From: Pseudomonas rhizoryzae | GTDB taxonomy: Bacteria > Pseudomonadota > Gammaproteobacteria > Pseudomonadales > Pseudomonadaceae | Assembly: GCF_005250615.1 (NCBI RefSeq) | Contig: NZ_SULM01000004.1 | Location: 186,001-250,000 of the forward strand | Direction: 5' to 3' | DNA: 64,000 nucleotides | In this document: one piece after another, positions 9,837 through 17,743 of the stretch | Position numbering within the stretch: position 1 is the stretch's first letter | How the letters are laid out: each line of letters starts with the position of its first letter | Made by a program: the position numbers and the translations under genes | The notes under the pieces: generated by a model | Told to the model about the DNA's origin: nothing | Database searches by the model: none | The model's input: only the letters and a program-made list of their open reading frames with translations

Positions 9837-10307
9837 TCAGCCGACGGTGACGGGGGGCAGCTCTACCTGCTGCACCTGTACGGTCTTGCGCGGCGCGACG
9901 ACCTTGGCGACGCCATCCACCACCTTGTCGCCGTGCTGGTTGAAGACGCGGGTGGCCAGGTTCACGCGAAACTTCGGCAGCTTCTCCAGCACCTCGATTT
10001 CCACGGTAAGGGTATCGCCCAGCTTCACCGGCTTCTCGAAAGTCATGGTCTGGTCGACGTACAGGGTGCCCGGACCCGGCAGGTTGCAGGCCACCGCGGC
10101 GCTGATCAGGGCGCCACTGAGCATGCCGTGGGCGATGGGCTCGCGGAACAGCGTCTTGGCGGCGAAATCGGCGTCCAGATGCAGCGGATTGCAGTCGCCG
10201 GAGACGGCGGCGAACAGCAGGACATCGCGCTGCTCGATGGTGCGGGTGACCGTCACCTTCTGGCCGATCTCGAGGGCTTCATAAGGGATATTTTCGGTCA
10301 GGCTCAT
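9837..10307 (-). CDS. MaoC-like (R)-specific enoyl-CoA hydratase family protein
   Basis: 156 residues, a single hot-dog domain. The hydratase motif is present: AAVSGDCNPLHLDADFA with the catalytic Asp and His, then FREPIAHGMLSGALIS. Such enzymes (PhaJ type) hydrate trans-2-enoyl-CoA to (R)-3-hydroxyacyl-CoA, linking beta-oxidation to polyhydroxyalkanoate or other lipid synthesis. The start at 10307 has GGAG upstream; an in-frame extension to 10367 lacks support. It is divergent from fadD across a 257-bp region with a perfect inverted repeat, which suggests shared control and a role in fatty acid metabolism. Confidence 0.88.
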   Translation of the reverse strand: MSLTENIPYEALEIGQKVTVTRTIEQRDVLLFAAVSGDCNPLHLDADFAAKTLFREPIAHGMLSGALISAAVACNLPGPGTLYVDQTMTFEKPVKLGDTLTVEIEVLEKLPKFRVNLATRVFNQHGDKVVDGVAKVVAPRKTVQVQQVELPPVTVG

Positions 10308-10420
10308 GACGCGCTCCGGCAACAGTGGCGAGGCGGCGAACGCCGCGAAGCGGGGCATTCTACGCATGCCGGGGCCCTGAGGCTAATCGCGACGGTGAAA
10401 AGTACCGGTTGCGTGACTGA

Positions 10421-10440
10421 TAATGACTTATTGGTCATTA
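10421..10440. promoter_or_regulatory. Inverted repeat TAATGAC-N6-GTCATTA between maoC-like gene and fadD
   Basis: A perfect inverted repeat with 7-bp arms and a 6-bp centre (TTATTG), in an AT-rich patch of otherwise GC-rich DNA between two divergent fatty-acid genes. Shape and place fit an operator for a dimeric regulator of the TetR or GntR type. It does not match the PsrA site I know (GAAAC-N4-GTTTC). The regulator is unknown. Confidence 0.6.
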
Positions 10441-10564
10441 AGTGGCGTGAAGGGCGGATTTTGATGCTGTTGCGGCCTTGGCAAAGCTGCTAGGCTCGCA
10501 GGGCCGGTTCAGCGCTGATCACGGCACTCCAACGAACAATAACCATAGAGCGGGAGCGGGCTGC

Positions 10565-12244
10565 ATGATGCCGAATTTCTGGAGTGACAAATATCCCGAG
10601 GGCATCCAGGCAGACATAGACCTGGGCCGTTATCGCAACGTCCTGGCGGTATTTCGCGAGGCCTGCCAGACCTATGCCGAGCGTCCGGCCTTCAGCAACC
10701 TGGGTCGTACCCTGAGCTATCGCGAGCTCTATGAACTGTCAGGCCAGTTCGCCGCCTACCTGCAGAAACACACCGACCTGCAACCGGGTGACCGCATCGC
10801 CGTGCAGATGCCCAACGTGCTGCAGTACCCCGTGGTGGTCTTTGGCGCCATGCGTGCCGGGCTGATGGTCGTGAACACCAATCCGCTGTACACCGCGCGC
10901 GAGATGCAGCATCAGTTCAAGGATTCCGGCGCCCGGGCGCTGGTGTGCCTCGCCAACATGGCCCACCTGGCCGAGCAGGTGCTGCCACAGACCGACATCC
11001 GTCACGTCATCATCACCGAGGTCGGTGACCTGCTGCCGACCTTCAAGCGGCTACTGGTCAACGCCGTGGTGCGCCATGTCAAGAAGATGGTGCCGGCCTA
11101 CCGCATTCCCCAGGCCATCCGCTTCGTCGATGCCATGACCAAGGGCGAACACGTCGAATTCGTCGATGCCGATCCGGCCAGCGAGGACGTCGCCGTCCTG
11201 CAATACACCGGCGGTACCACCGGCATCGCCAAGGGCGCCATGCTGACCCACCGCAACCTGGTGGCCAACATGCTGCAATGCCAGATGCTGATGACCAAGT
11301 ACCTGGGCGAGGGTGCCCAGGTGATGATCGCGCCGCTGCCGCTCTATCACATCTACGCCTTCACCATTCACTGCATGGCCATGCTGATCCAGGGCCATCA
11401 CAACGTTCTGATCACCAATCCGCGCGATCTGCCGGCGCTGGTCAAGGAACTCAAGCAGTGGCGCTTCAATGGCTTCGTCGGGCTCAACACCCTGTTCGCC
11501 GCGCTGTGCAACAACGAAGACTTCCGCCAGCTGGATTTCTCGGGGCTGCGGGTAACCTTCTCCGGCGGTATGGCCCTGCAGCAATCCGTGGCTCAGCGTT
11601 GGCAAGAGGTGACCGGTTGCGGCATCTGCGAAGGCTACGGCATGACCGAGACCAGCCCGGTGGTGAGCTTCAATCCCCTGGAGCGCCTCCGCCTGGGCAC
11701 CATCGGGATGCCGGTGCCGGGTACCGACTGCAAGGTGGTGGACGCCGATGGCGTGGCGCTGGGCTTCGATACCCCTGGCGAGCTGTGCGTCAAGGGCCCG
11801 CAGGTCATGAAGGGCTACTGGCAGCGGCCCGAGGCTACCGCCGAGGTGCTGGATGCGGAAGGATGGCTGCGTACCGGTGATATCGCCGTGATCGAGCCGG
11901 ACGGCTACCTGCGCATCGTTGACCGCAAGAAAGACATGATTCTGGTGTCCGGCTTCAACGTCTATCCCAACGAACTGGAAGAGGTACTCTCCCAACTGCC
12001 GGGCGTATTGCAGTGCGCCGCCATCGGCATCCCCGACGAGGTGGCAGGGGAGAAGATCAAGGTGTTCGTGGTGCCCAAACCTGGTGCTTCCTTGACCACC
12101 GAGCAGGTACTCAAGCACATGCACGACCATGTCACCGGCTACAAGCGACCGAAGCTGGTGGAATTCCGCGACAGCCTGCCCACGACCAACGTCGGCAAGA
12201 TCCTACGTCGTGAACTGCGTGACGCGGAGCTCAAGAAGGCGTAA
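10565..12244 (+). CDS. fadD: Long-chain fatty acid--CoA ligase FadD
   Basis: 559 residues when started at the first of two adjacent ATGs, close to the usual FadD length of about 560. It activates fatty acids to acyl-CoA with ATP and CoA, usually at the inner membrane face. Diagnostic motifs are the P-loop YTGGTTGIAKGA, the adenylation motif GYGMTETSP and the C-terminal WLRTGDIAVIEPDGYLRIVDRKKD with the FACS signature. The N-terminus MPNFWSDKYPEGI resembles Pseudomonas FadD1. A longer frame starting at 10478 has no N-terminal homology. Expression may be governed by the inverted repeat 125 bp upstream. Confidence 0.96.
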   Translation: MMPNFWSDKYPEGIQADIDLGRYRNVLAVFREACQTYAERPAFSNLGRTLSYRELYELSGQFAAYLQKHTDLQPGDRIAVQMPNVLQYPVVVFGAMRAGLMVVNTNPLYTAREMQHQFKDSGARALVCLANMAHLAEQVLPQTDIRHVIITEVGDLLPTFKRLLVNAVVRHVKKMVPAYRIPQAIRFVDAMTKGEHVEFVDADPASEDVAVLQYTGGTTGIAKGAMLTHRNLVANMLQCQMLMTKYLGEGAQVMIAPLPLYHIYAFTIHCMAMLIQGHHNVLITNPRDLPALVKELKQWRFNGFVGLNTLFAALCNNEDFRQLDFSGLRVTFSGGMALQQSVAQRWQEVTGCGICEGYGMTETSPVVSFNPLERLRLGTIGMPVPGTDCKVVDADGVALGFDTPGELCVKGPQVMKGYWQRPEATAEVLDAEGWLRTGDIAVIEPDGYLRIVDRKKDMILVSGFNVYPNELEEVLSQLPGVLQCAAIGIPDEVAGEKIKVFVVPKPGASLTTEQVLKHMHDHVTGYKRPKLVEFRDSLPTTNVGKILRRELRDAELKKA

Positions 12245-12396
12245 CCGCGCATCATCCGGCACCCGGTATCGCTACCTCTCGTCGACTGGTAGCGCTACAC
12301 CGAGGGCGCGAGCATGGTTTTCGCAGGAGGTTCGGGTATAAACCGCAGGCGGCATTTTGCCGTCATTCATCCGACCTCTCTTGCTGAGGACACACC

Positions 12397-13176
12397 ATGC
12401 GAATTCGCGTACGCCAGGCCTTGCTGGGTCTCTTGCTGCTGGGCTCCAGCGCGCTCGGCCAGGCCTGGGCCGGTGAGCCCATCCGCGTCCTGTTCGTGGG
12501 CAACAGCTACACCTTCGTCAACGATCTGCCGGCGATGGTTCGTCAAATGTCCGTCGATGCCGGTCAGCCGCGCCCGCTGGAGGTCAAGCACGTGACCTTC
12601 AGTGGTGCCAGTCTCGAAGAGCATTGGAAGCGCCACGATGTGCAGGACGAATTGGCCAAGGCCAATTACGACTACGTGGTGATCCAGGATCACAGCATGA
12701 TGCCGGTGAAGAATCCGGATCTCACCCGCCAGTACGTGCGTCTCATCGCCGACCTCGCTCGTAAGGACGGCGCCCAGCCGATCCTCTACCTGACCTGGGC
12801 TCGGCAGAACAACCCGACCATGCAGGCGCAGCTGGACAGCGTCTACACCCCCCTTGCCAAGGAAACCGGTGCGCTGCTGGCACCGGTGGGCCAGGCCTGG
12901 CAGAAGGCCCTGGCCGAGCAGCCGCAACCCGGTCTGTTCCTGCCCGATGGCAGCCATCCGTCCTTTACCGGCACCTACCTGACCGCCTCGGTGTTCTATG
13001 CGCTGATCTATGGCAGCCGTCCGCCGCTGCCCGCCGATGCTGAAAAGATCAAGTTCGATCACGCCGATCCGGCCGATCTGCAACAGGATGCCTGGAAGGC
13101 CCTGCAGTCCCTGGACCTGGCCCTGCGCACGCCGCCGGCGGCCCTGAACATGGCCAGCGCTCAAGCCAAACGCTGA
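12397..13176 (+). CDS. Exported SGNH/GDSL-type hydrolase
   Basis: 259 residues with a Sec signal peptide (RQALLGLLLLGSSALGQAWA) predicted to be cut before GEPIR. The mature protein starts IRVLFVGNSYTFVNDLP, an SGNH block I variant with the nucleophilic serine in GNSYT; the C-terminal catalytic pair is in PDGSHPSFTG. This family includes periplasmic esterases and acetyl-hydrolases; the substrate is unknown. GAGGAC before the ATG is a fair ribosome site. The gene stands alone and is followed by a strong hairpin terminator. Confidence 0.8.
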   Translation: MRIRVRQALLGLLLLGSSALGQAWAGEPIRVLFVGNSYTFVNDLPAMVRQMSVDAGQPRPLEVKHVTFSGASLEEHWKRHDVQDELAKANYDYVVIQDHSMMPVKNPDLTRQYVRLIADLARKDGAQPILYLTWARQNNPTMQAQLDSVYTPLAKETGALLAPVGQAWQKALAEQPQPGLFLPDGSHPSFTGTYLTASVFYALIYGSRPPLPADAEKIKFDHADPADLQQDAWKALQSLDLALRTPPAALNMASAQAKR

Positions 13177-13185
13177 TGCCCCCCA

Positions 13186-13213
13186 GCCCTGCGCGACGTC
13201 CGTCGCGCAGGGC
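13186..13213 (+). terminator. Rho-independent-like terminator after the SGNH hydrolase
   Basis: A perfect 12-bp stem GCCCTGCGCGAC / GTCGCGCAGGGC with loop GTCC, 10 bp after the stop codon. The following U-tract is weak (TTCTTTT about 10 bp later), so the hairpin is certain and intrinsic termination is likely. Confidence 0.7.
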
Positions 13214-13317
13214 CTCCTCCCGCGGTTCTTTTCCCCGCCGTCTTCTTGTAAAGCCCCGCCGCACCCCCCAACTCTTTTACACTTACCGGTCCAAGCGACC
13301 GCCGTCGAAAGAGTTTC

Positions 13318-16300
13318 ATGACCGATACCCCCTCCGTTGCCCGTCTTGCCGCCAACCTGGATCAGGCCTTCAATGCCGATCGCCATCGCCTGAGACGCCA
13401 GCTCCAGGCCTTGCAGAAACAACCCGACCCGGCCCGCGAGGCCCAGTGGCTGGAGCGGTTCCAGGCCTCTTGCGCCAAGGTCGAGGCGCGGCGTGCCAGC
13501 GTGCCGACCATCCGCTACGACGACGCCCTGCCCATCGCCGCTAAGCGCGAGGAGATCAAGCGCGCCATCGCCGGGCACCAGGTGGTGGTGATCGCCGGCG
13601 AGACCGGTTCGGGCAAGACCACCCAGTTGCCCAAGATCTGTCTGGAATTGGGCAGAGGGGTACACGGCCTGATCGGCCATACCCAGCCGCGGCGACTGGC
13701 GGCACGTAGCGTGGCGGCGCGGGTGGCGGAGGAGCTGGCGTCGCCGCTGGGCGAGCTGGTGGGCTACCAGGTGCGCTTCGAAGACCAGAGCACCGACGCC
13801 AGCCTGATCAAGCTGATGACCGACGGTATCCTGCTGGCCGAGACCCAGCACGACCGCTTCCTCGAACGCTACGACACCATCATCGTCGACGAGGCCCACG
13901 AGCGCAGTCTCAACATCGATTTCCTGCTGGGTTTCCTCAAGACCCTGCTGCCGCGCCGGCCCGATCTCAAGCTGATCATCACCTCGGCGACCATCGACCT
14001 GGAGCGCTTCTCGAAGCACTTCGACGGTGCGCCCATCGTCGAGGTGTCCGGCCGCACCTATCCGGTGGAAACCTGGTATCGCCCCCTCAGCTCGGAGGTG
14101 GACGAAGACGGCGAGCGCCTGGTGGACGACCTCTCGGTGGACCAGGGCATTCTCCAGGCCCTGGACGAGATCGAGGCCCACGAGCGTAGCGTCGGCCAGC
14201 GCCCGGGCGATGTGCTGGTGTTCCTGCCCGGCGAGCGCGAGATCCGCGATTGCGCCGAGGTGCTGCGCAAGGCCCAGCTGAAATTCACCGAGGTCCTGCC
14301 GCTCTATGCGCGGCTGACCCCGGCCGAGCAGCAGAAGATCTTCCAGCCCCGCCCCGGGCGCAAGATCGTGCTGGCCACCAACGTCGCCGAGACCTCGCTG
14401 ACCGTACCGGGTATCCGCTACGTGATCGACAGCGGCACGGCGCGCATCAGCCGCTACAGCTACAGGGCCAAGGTCCAGCGGCTGCCCATCGAAGCCATCT
14501 CCCAGGCCAGCGCCAACCAACGCAAGGGCCGCTGCGGCCGGGTCGAGCCGGGCATCTGCATCCGCCTGTACAGCGAAGAAGACTTCCTCGGTCGGCCGAC
14601 CTTCACCGATCCGGAGATCCTGCGCACCAACCTGGCGGCGGTGATCCTGCAGATGCTGCATCTGCGCCTGGGCCGCATCGAGGATTTTCCCTTCATCGAG
14701 CCGCCGGATGGCAAGGCGATCAAGGACGGCTTCACCCTGTTGCAAGAGCTCTCGGCAGTGGACGTCGAGGGACGGCTGCTGCCCCTGGGTCGGCAACTGG
14801 CGCGGCTGCCCATCGATCCACGGCTGGGGCGCATGCTGCTGGAGGCCACCGAGCAGGGCAGTCTGGCCGAGGTGCTGATCGTCACCAGCGCCCTCTCGGT
14901 GCAGGACCCGCGCGAGCGGCCGGCGGATCGCCAGACCCAGGCCGATCAGGCCCACGCCCAGTGGAAGGACCCGGATTCGGACTTCGCCGCCCTGGTCAAT
15001 CTCTGGCACGGTTTCGAAGAGCAGCGCCAGGCGCTGGGTTCCAATGCCTTGCGCAGCTGGTGTCGCAAGAACTTCCTCAACTACCTGCGGCTGCGTGAGT
15101 GGCGCGACGCCCACCGCCAACTCACCCTGCTGTGCCGCGAGCTCGGACTCAAGACGCGCAAGGCCGAGGCCGAACAGCCGGCGCCCGCCAGCGACAAGCC
15201 GGTGCTCACCACCGACAAGAGAGTCAATGCCAAGGCCCAGCAACAGGCCGAGGCCAGCGAGGCGGCGCTGCGTGCCCGGGGCTATGCGGCCTTGCACAAG
15301 GCGATTCTCGCCGGCCTGCTCAGCCAGATCGGCCAGAAGAGCGAAGACGGCGACTACCTTGGGGCTCGCCAGCGGCGCTTCTGGATTCATCCCAGCAGCG
15401 TCATCGGTCGCAAGAAGCCGACGTGGATCATGGCCGCCGAACTGGTGGAGACCACCAAGCTGTTCGCCCGCATGGTCGCCAAGATCGAACCGGACTGGAT
15501 CGAGCCGGTGGCCGGGCACCTGGTCAAGAAGACCCATCTGGAACCCCACTGGGAGAAGAAGCGCGGTCAGGTGGTGGCTTACGAGCAGGTCACCCTCTAT
15601 GGCCTGATCATCGTCGGCCGGCGGCCGGTGCACTTCGGTCCCATCGATCCGCCTGCCGCCCGCGAGCTGTTCATCCGCGAGGGCCTGGTGCGCAGTGAGA
15701 TCAACAGCCGCGCCAAGTGCCTGGCGGCCAACCGCGCCCTGCTGGAACGCCTGGACGAGCTAGAGGCCAAGGCGCGTCGCCGCGACATCCTCGCTGACGA
15801 GGAGACGCTGTTCGACTACTACGCCGCACGGCTGCCAGCCGACGTCTACCAGACCGCCACCTTCGATAGCTGGTACCGCCGCGAAAGCGCCAAGCAGCCG
15901 GACCTGCTGATCATGCGCGAGGAAGACGTCCTCGCCCGTGAGGCCAGCGAGGTCACCGCCGCCCAGTACCCGGACACCCTGCGCCTGGGCGAGCTGACGC
16001 TGCCGCTGTCCTACGAATTCGACCCGACTCATCCGCGCGATGGCGTCACCCTGCGGGTGCCGGCGCCCCTGTTGCCGCAGTTGCCGCCGCAGCGGCTGGA
16101 CTGGCTGGTACCGGGTCTGCTCTATGACCGCTGCGTGGCCCTGGTGCGCAACCTGCCCAAGGCGTTGCGCAAGAACTTCGTGCCGGTGCCGGATTTCGTC
16201 CGCGCGGCGTTGGACAAAATCCCCTTCGGCGAGGGCTCGCTGCACGAGGCCCTCGGGCGCGAGCTGCAACGCATGACCGGCGCGCGCATCCCCGAGGAAG

Positions 16301-17337
16301 TCTGGCCGGAAGCCGAGGCGGGGCTCGACCGCCACCTGCGCATGAATCTCGAAGTCGTCGATGCCCAAGGCAAGCCCCTGGGCGAGGGCCGCGATCTGGC
16401 CGAGGTGACGGCGCGTTTCGCCGAGGAAAGCCAGGCGGCGCTGGCCTTGCCAACGCAGAAACGCCAGGAGCAGCGCCCGGTGGAGGCCAAGGCCTTCGCC
16501 GAGGTGGCGGCCAAGACCCAGCAGCAGGTGGCAGGGCTGTCGATGACGGTCTATCCGGCGTTGGTGGACGAGCAGGGCACGGTGCGCGAAGGTCGTTTCG
16601 CCACCCAGGCCGAGGCCGCCTACCAGCACCGGCGGGCGCTGCAACGGTTGTTGTTGCAGCAACTGGCGGAGCAGGCCAAGTTCCTGCGCGGCAAGCTGCC
16701 CGGCCTCACCGAGCTGGGCCTGCTGCACCGCGAGCTGGGCCGACCGGAAGCCCTGGTGGAAGATATTCTGCTGGCCAGCCTGGACGCCGCCATCCTTGCC
16801 GATGAGTCCGAGCTGCCGCGGGATGGCGCTGGCCTGGCCTCCCTGGCCGAGCGGCGCAAGGGAGGCTGGACCGAACAGGCCGAACGGATAGCGCGCCTGA
16901 CCCTGGATATCCTCAAGCTCTGGCATGGCCTGCAAAAGAAGTTCAAGGGCCGCATCGACCTGGCTCAGGCGGTAGCGCTGAACGACATCAAGGCGCAACT
17001 GGCCAGCCTGGTCTATCCCGGCTTCGTCCGAGCTACGCCACTGGAGTGGCTGAAGGAGTATCCGCGTTACCTCAAGGCCATCGAGCAACGCTTCGACAAG
17101 CTCGGCGGCCAGGTGCAGCGGGATCGCGTCTGGAGCGGCGAACTGGCCGGGCTCTGGGAGCAGTATCGCGCCCGCGCCGCCAAGCATGGCCAGGAGGGCA
17201 AGCGCGACGCCAACCTGGAACTCTATCGCTGGATGCTGGAGGAATACCGGGTCTCGCTCTGGGCCCAGCAACTGGGGACGCGGATGCCGGTATCGGACAA
17301 GCGCTTGAACAAGCAGTGGAGCCAGGTGGAGGCCTGA
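13318..17337 (+). CDS. hrpA: ATP-dependent RNA helicase HrpA
   Basis: 1339 residues, the usual HrpA size. DEAH-box helicase with Walker A GETGSGKTT at 94-102, DEAH at 191-194, motif III SATID, motif VI RKGRCGRVEPG, then the helicase-associated and OB-fold regions and a long C-terminal DUF3418-type region. In E. coli HrpA is linked to RNA processing and rescue of stalled ribosomes. The ATG follows GAAAGAG. There is no operon partner. A 1088-codon open frame on the opposite strand here is a GC-driven shadow. Downstream DNA changes abruptly to the retron island. Confidence 0.97.
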   Translation: MTDTPSVARLAANLDQAFNADRHRLRRQLQALQKQPDPAREAQWLERFQASCAKVEARRASVPTIRYDDALPIAAKREEIKRAIAGHQVVVIAGETGSGKTTQLPKICLELGRGVHGLIGHTQPRRLAARSVAARVAEELASPLGELVGYQVRFEDQSTDASLIKLMTDGILLAETQHDRFLERYDTIIVDEAHERSLNIDFLLGFLKTLLPRRPDLKLIITSATIDLERFSKHFDGAPIVEVSGRTYPVETWYRPLSSEVDEDGERLVDDLSVDQGILQALDEIEAHERSVGQRPGDVLVFLPGEREIRDCAEVLRKAQLKFTEVLPLYARLTPAEQQKIFQPRPGRKIVLATNVAETSLTVPGIRYVIDSGTARISRYSYRAKVQRLPIEAISQASANQRKGRCGRVEPGICIRLYSEEDFLGRPTFTDPEILRTNLAAVILQMLHLRLGRIEDFPFIEPPDGKAIKDGFTLLQELSAVDVEGRLLPLGRQLARLPIDPRLGRMLLEATEQGSLAEVLIVTSALSVQDPRERPADRQTQADQAHAQWKDPDSDFAALVNLWHGFEEQRQALGSNALRSWCRKNFLNYLRLREWRDAHRQLTLLCRELGLKTRKAEAEQPAPASDKPVLTTDKRVNAKAQQQAEASEAALRARGYAALHKAILAGLLSQIGQKSEDGDYLGARQRRFWIHPSSVIGRKKPTWIMAAELVETTKLFARMVAKIEPDWIEPVAGHLVKKTHLEPHWEKKRGQVVAYEQVTLYGLIIVGRRPVHFGPIDPPAARELFIREGLVRSEINSRAKCLAANRALLERLDELEAKARRRDILADEETLFDYYAARLPADVYQTATFDSWYRRESAKQPDLLIMREEDVLAREASEVTAAQYPDTLRLGELTLPLSYEFDPTHPRDGVTLRVPAPLLPQLPPQRLDWLVPGLLYDRCVALVRNLPKALRKNFVPVPDFVRAALDKIPFGEGSLHEALGRELQRMTGARIPEEVWPEAEAGLDRHLRMNLEVVDAQGKPLGEGRDLAEVTARFAEESQAALALPTQKRQEQRPVEAKAFAEVAAKTQQQVAGLSMTVYPALVDEQGTVREGRFATQAEAAYQHRRALQRLLLQQLAEQAKFLRGKLPGLTELGLLHRELGRPEALVEDILLASLDAAILADESELPRDGAGLASLAERRKGGWTEQAERIARLTLDILKLWHGLQKKFKGRIDLAQAVALNDIKAQLASLVYPGFVRATPLEWLKEYPRYLKAIEQRFDKLGGQVQRDRVWSGELAGLWEQYRARAAKHGQEGKRDANLELYRWMLEEYRVSLWAQQLGTRMPVSDKRLNKQWSQVEA

Positions 17338-17395
17338 CCAGGGTCATCCATCGGAAGCGGCGCCGGCCTGGGGCGGCCCCTGGCATAGTGAGGCC

Positions 17396-17475
17396 ATGAC
17401 CCAGGCCAGTTTTCGCTTCCATAGCAGGCTCGATTGCTTCATTGCCCCTGCCCATCGGGGAGGGGCAATAGAATC
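17396..17475 (+). pseudogene. 5' remnant of a Mut7-C RNase-type gene
   Basis: From the ATG at 17396 the DNA reads MTQASFRFHSRLDCFIAP and then AHRGGA before homology is lost and the frame stops at 17507-17509. The opening resembles the N-terminal ubiquitin-like part of Mut7-C RNase domain proteins, whose starts typically read M-x-x-A-x-F-R-F-x-x-x-L-x-x-F-L. The matching C-terminus of the same family is at 19442-19577, on the other side of the retron. I infer one gene split by the island with its middle lost. The N-terminal match is short, so confidence rests on both fragments together. Confidence 0.65.
17464..17473 (+). repeat. Left member of 10-bp inverted repeat at the retron island boundary
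   Basis: GGCAATAGAA, exactly where homology to the Mut7-C gene ends. The inverted copy TTCTATTGCC lies at 19407-19416. It could mark the ends of the inserted segment or be chance. Confidence 0.4.
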
Positions 17476-17542
17476 ATTATTTATGCCTTTTAGTTTCCAT
17501 ACGGCATGATCTGAGCTTGTAGAATTCATCCAGTTCATAGGG

Positions 17543-17548
17543 CATACT
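17543..17548 (+). promoter_or_regulatory. Possible -10 box for the retron transcript
   Basis: CATACT lies 6 bp before the first inverted-repeat arm of the candidate retron RNA, the right place for transcription to start at that arm. A -35 candidate, TTGTAG at 17517, gives a rather long 20-bp spacer, so this is only suggestive. Confidence 0.3.
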
Positions 17549-17554
17549 CTGGGT

Positions 17555-17710
17555 AGGGGCTCCTCCCTACAGCTTTAACTATGCAGTGCTACCTACTGCA
17601 AAAATCTTTCATGTACACCCATACGCTGCACTCGCGGTATCGCTATGCGGCGGCCTTTCGATTGTAGTGGTCGACAAGGGCGTAAGGTAAAAGGCAAGGG
17701 AGGAGCCCCT
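17555..17710 (+). ncRNA. Candidate retron msr-msd RNA
   Basis: Perfect 14-nt inverted repeats bound this segment: a1 AGGGGCTCCTCCCT at 17555-17568 and a2 AGGGAGGAGCCCCT at 17697-17710. Just inside a1 is an AGC (17571-17573) whose G is a candidate branching guanosine, and a short msr-like stem-loop TGCAGT / ACTGCA (17582-17600). The rest would be the msd; a stem GCCTTT / AAAGGC (17653-17658 with 17690-17695) is one possible element, but I could not define the full msd fold. The reverse transcriptase starts 34 bp after a2. The layout a1-msr-msd-a2-RT is that of a retron. Confidence 0.75.
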
Positions 17711-17743
17711 TTTATCAGGAGCTCTATTGGCTAGGAGCTTATC

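Noticed and set aside
12367-15633. A 1088-codon open frame on the minus strand across fatty-acid/hydrolase and hrpA genes
   Set aside because: It is antisense to clear SGNH hydrolase and hrpA coding sequence, has no domain resemblance, and long antisense frames are expected in GC-rich DNA with strong codon bias.
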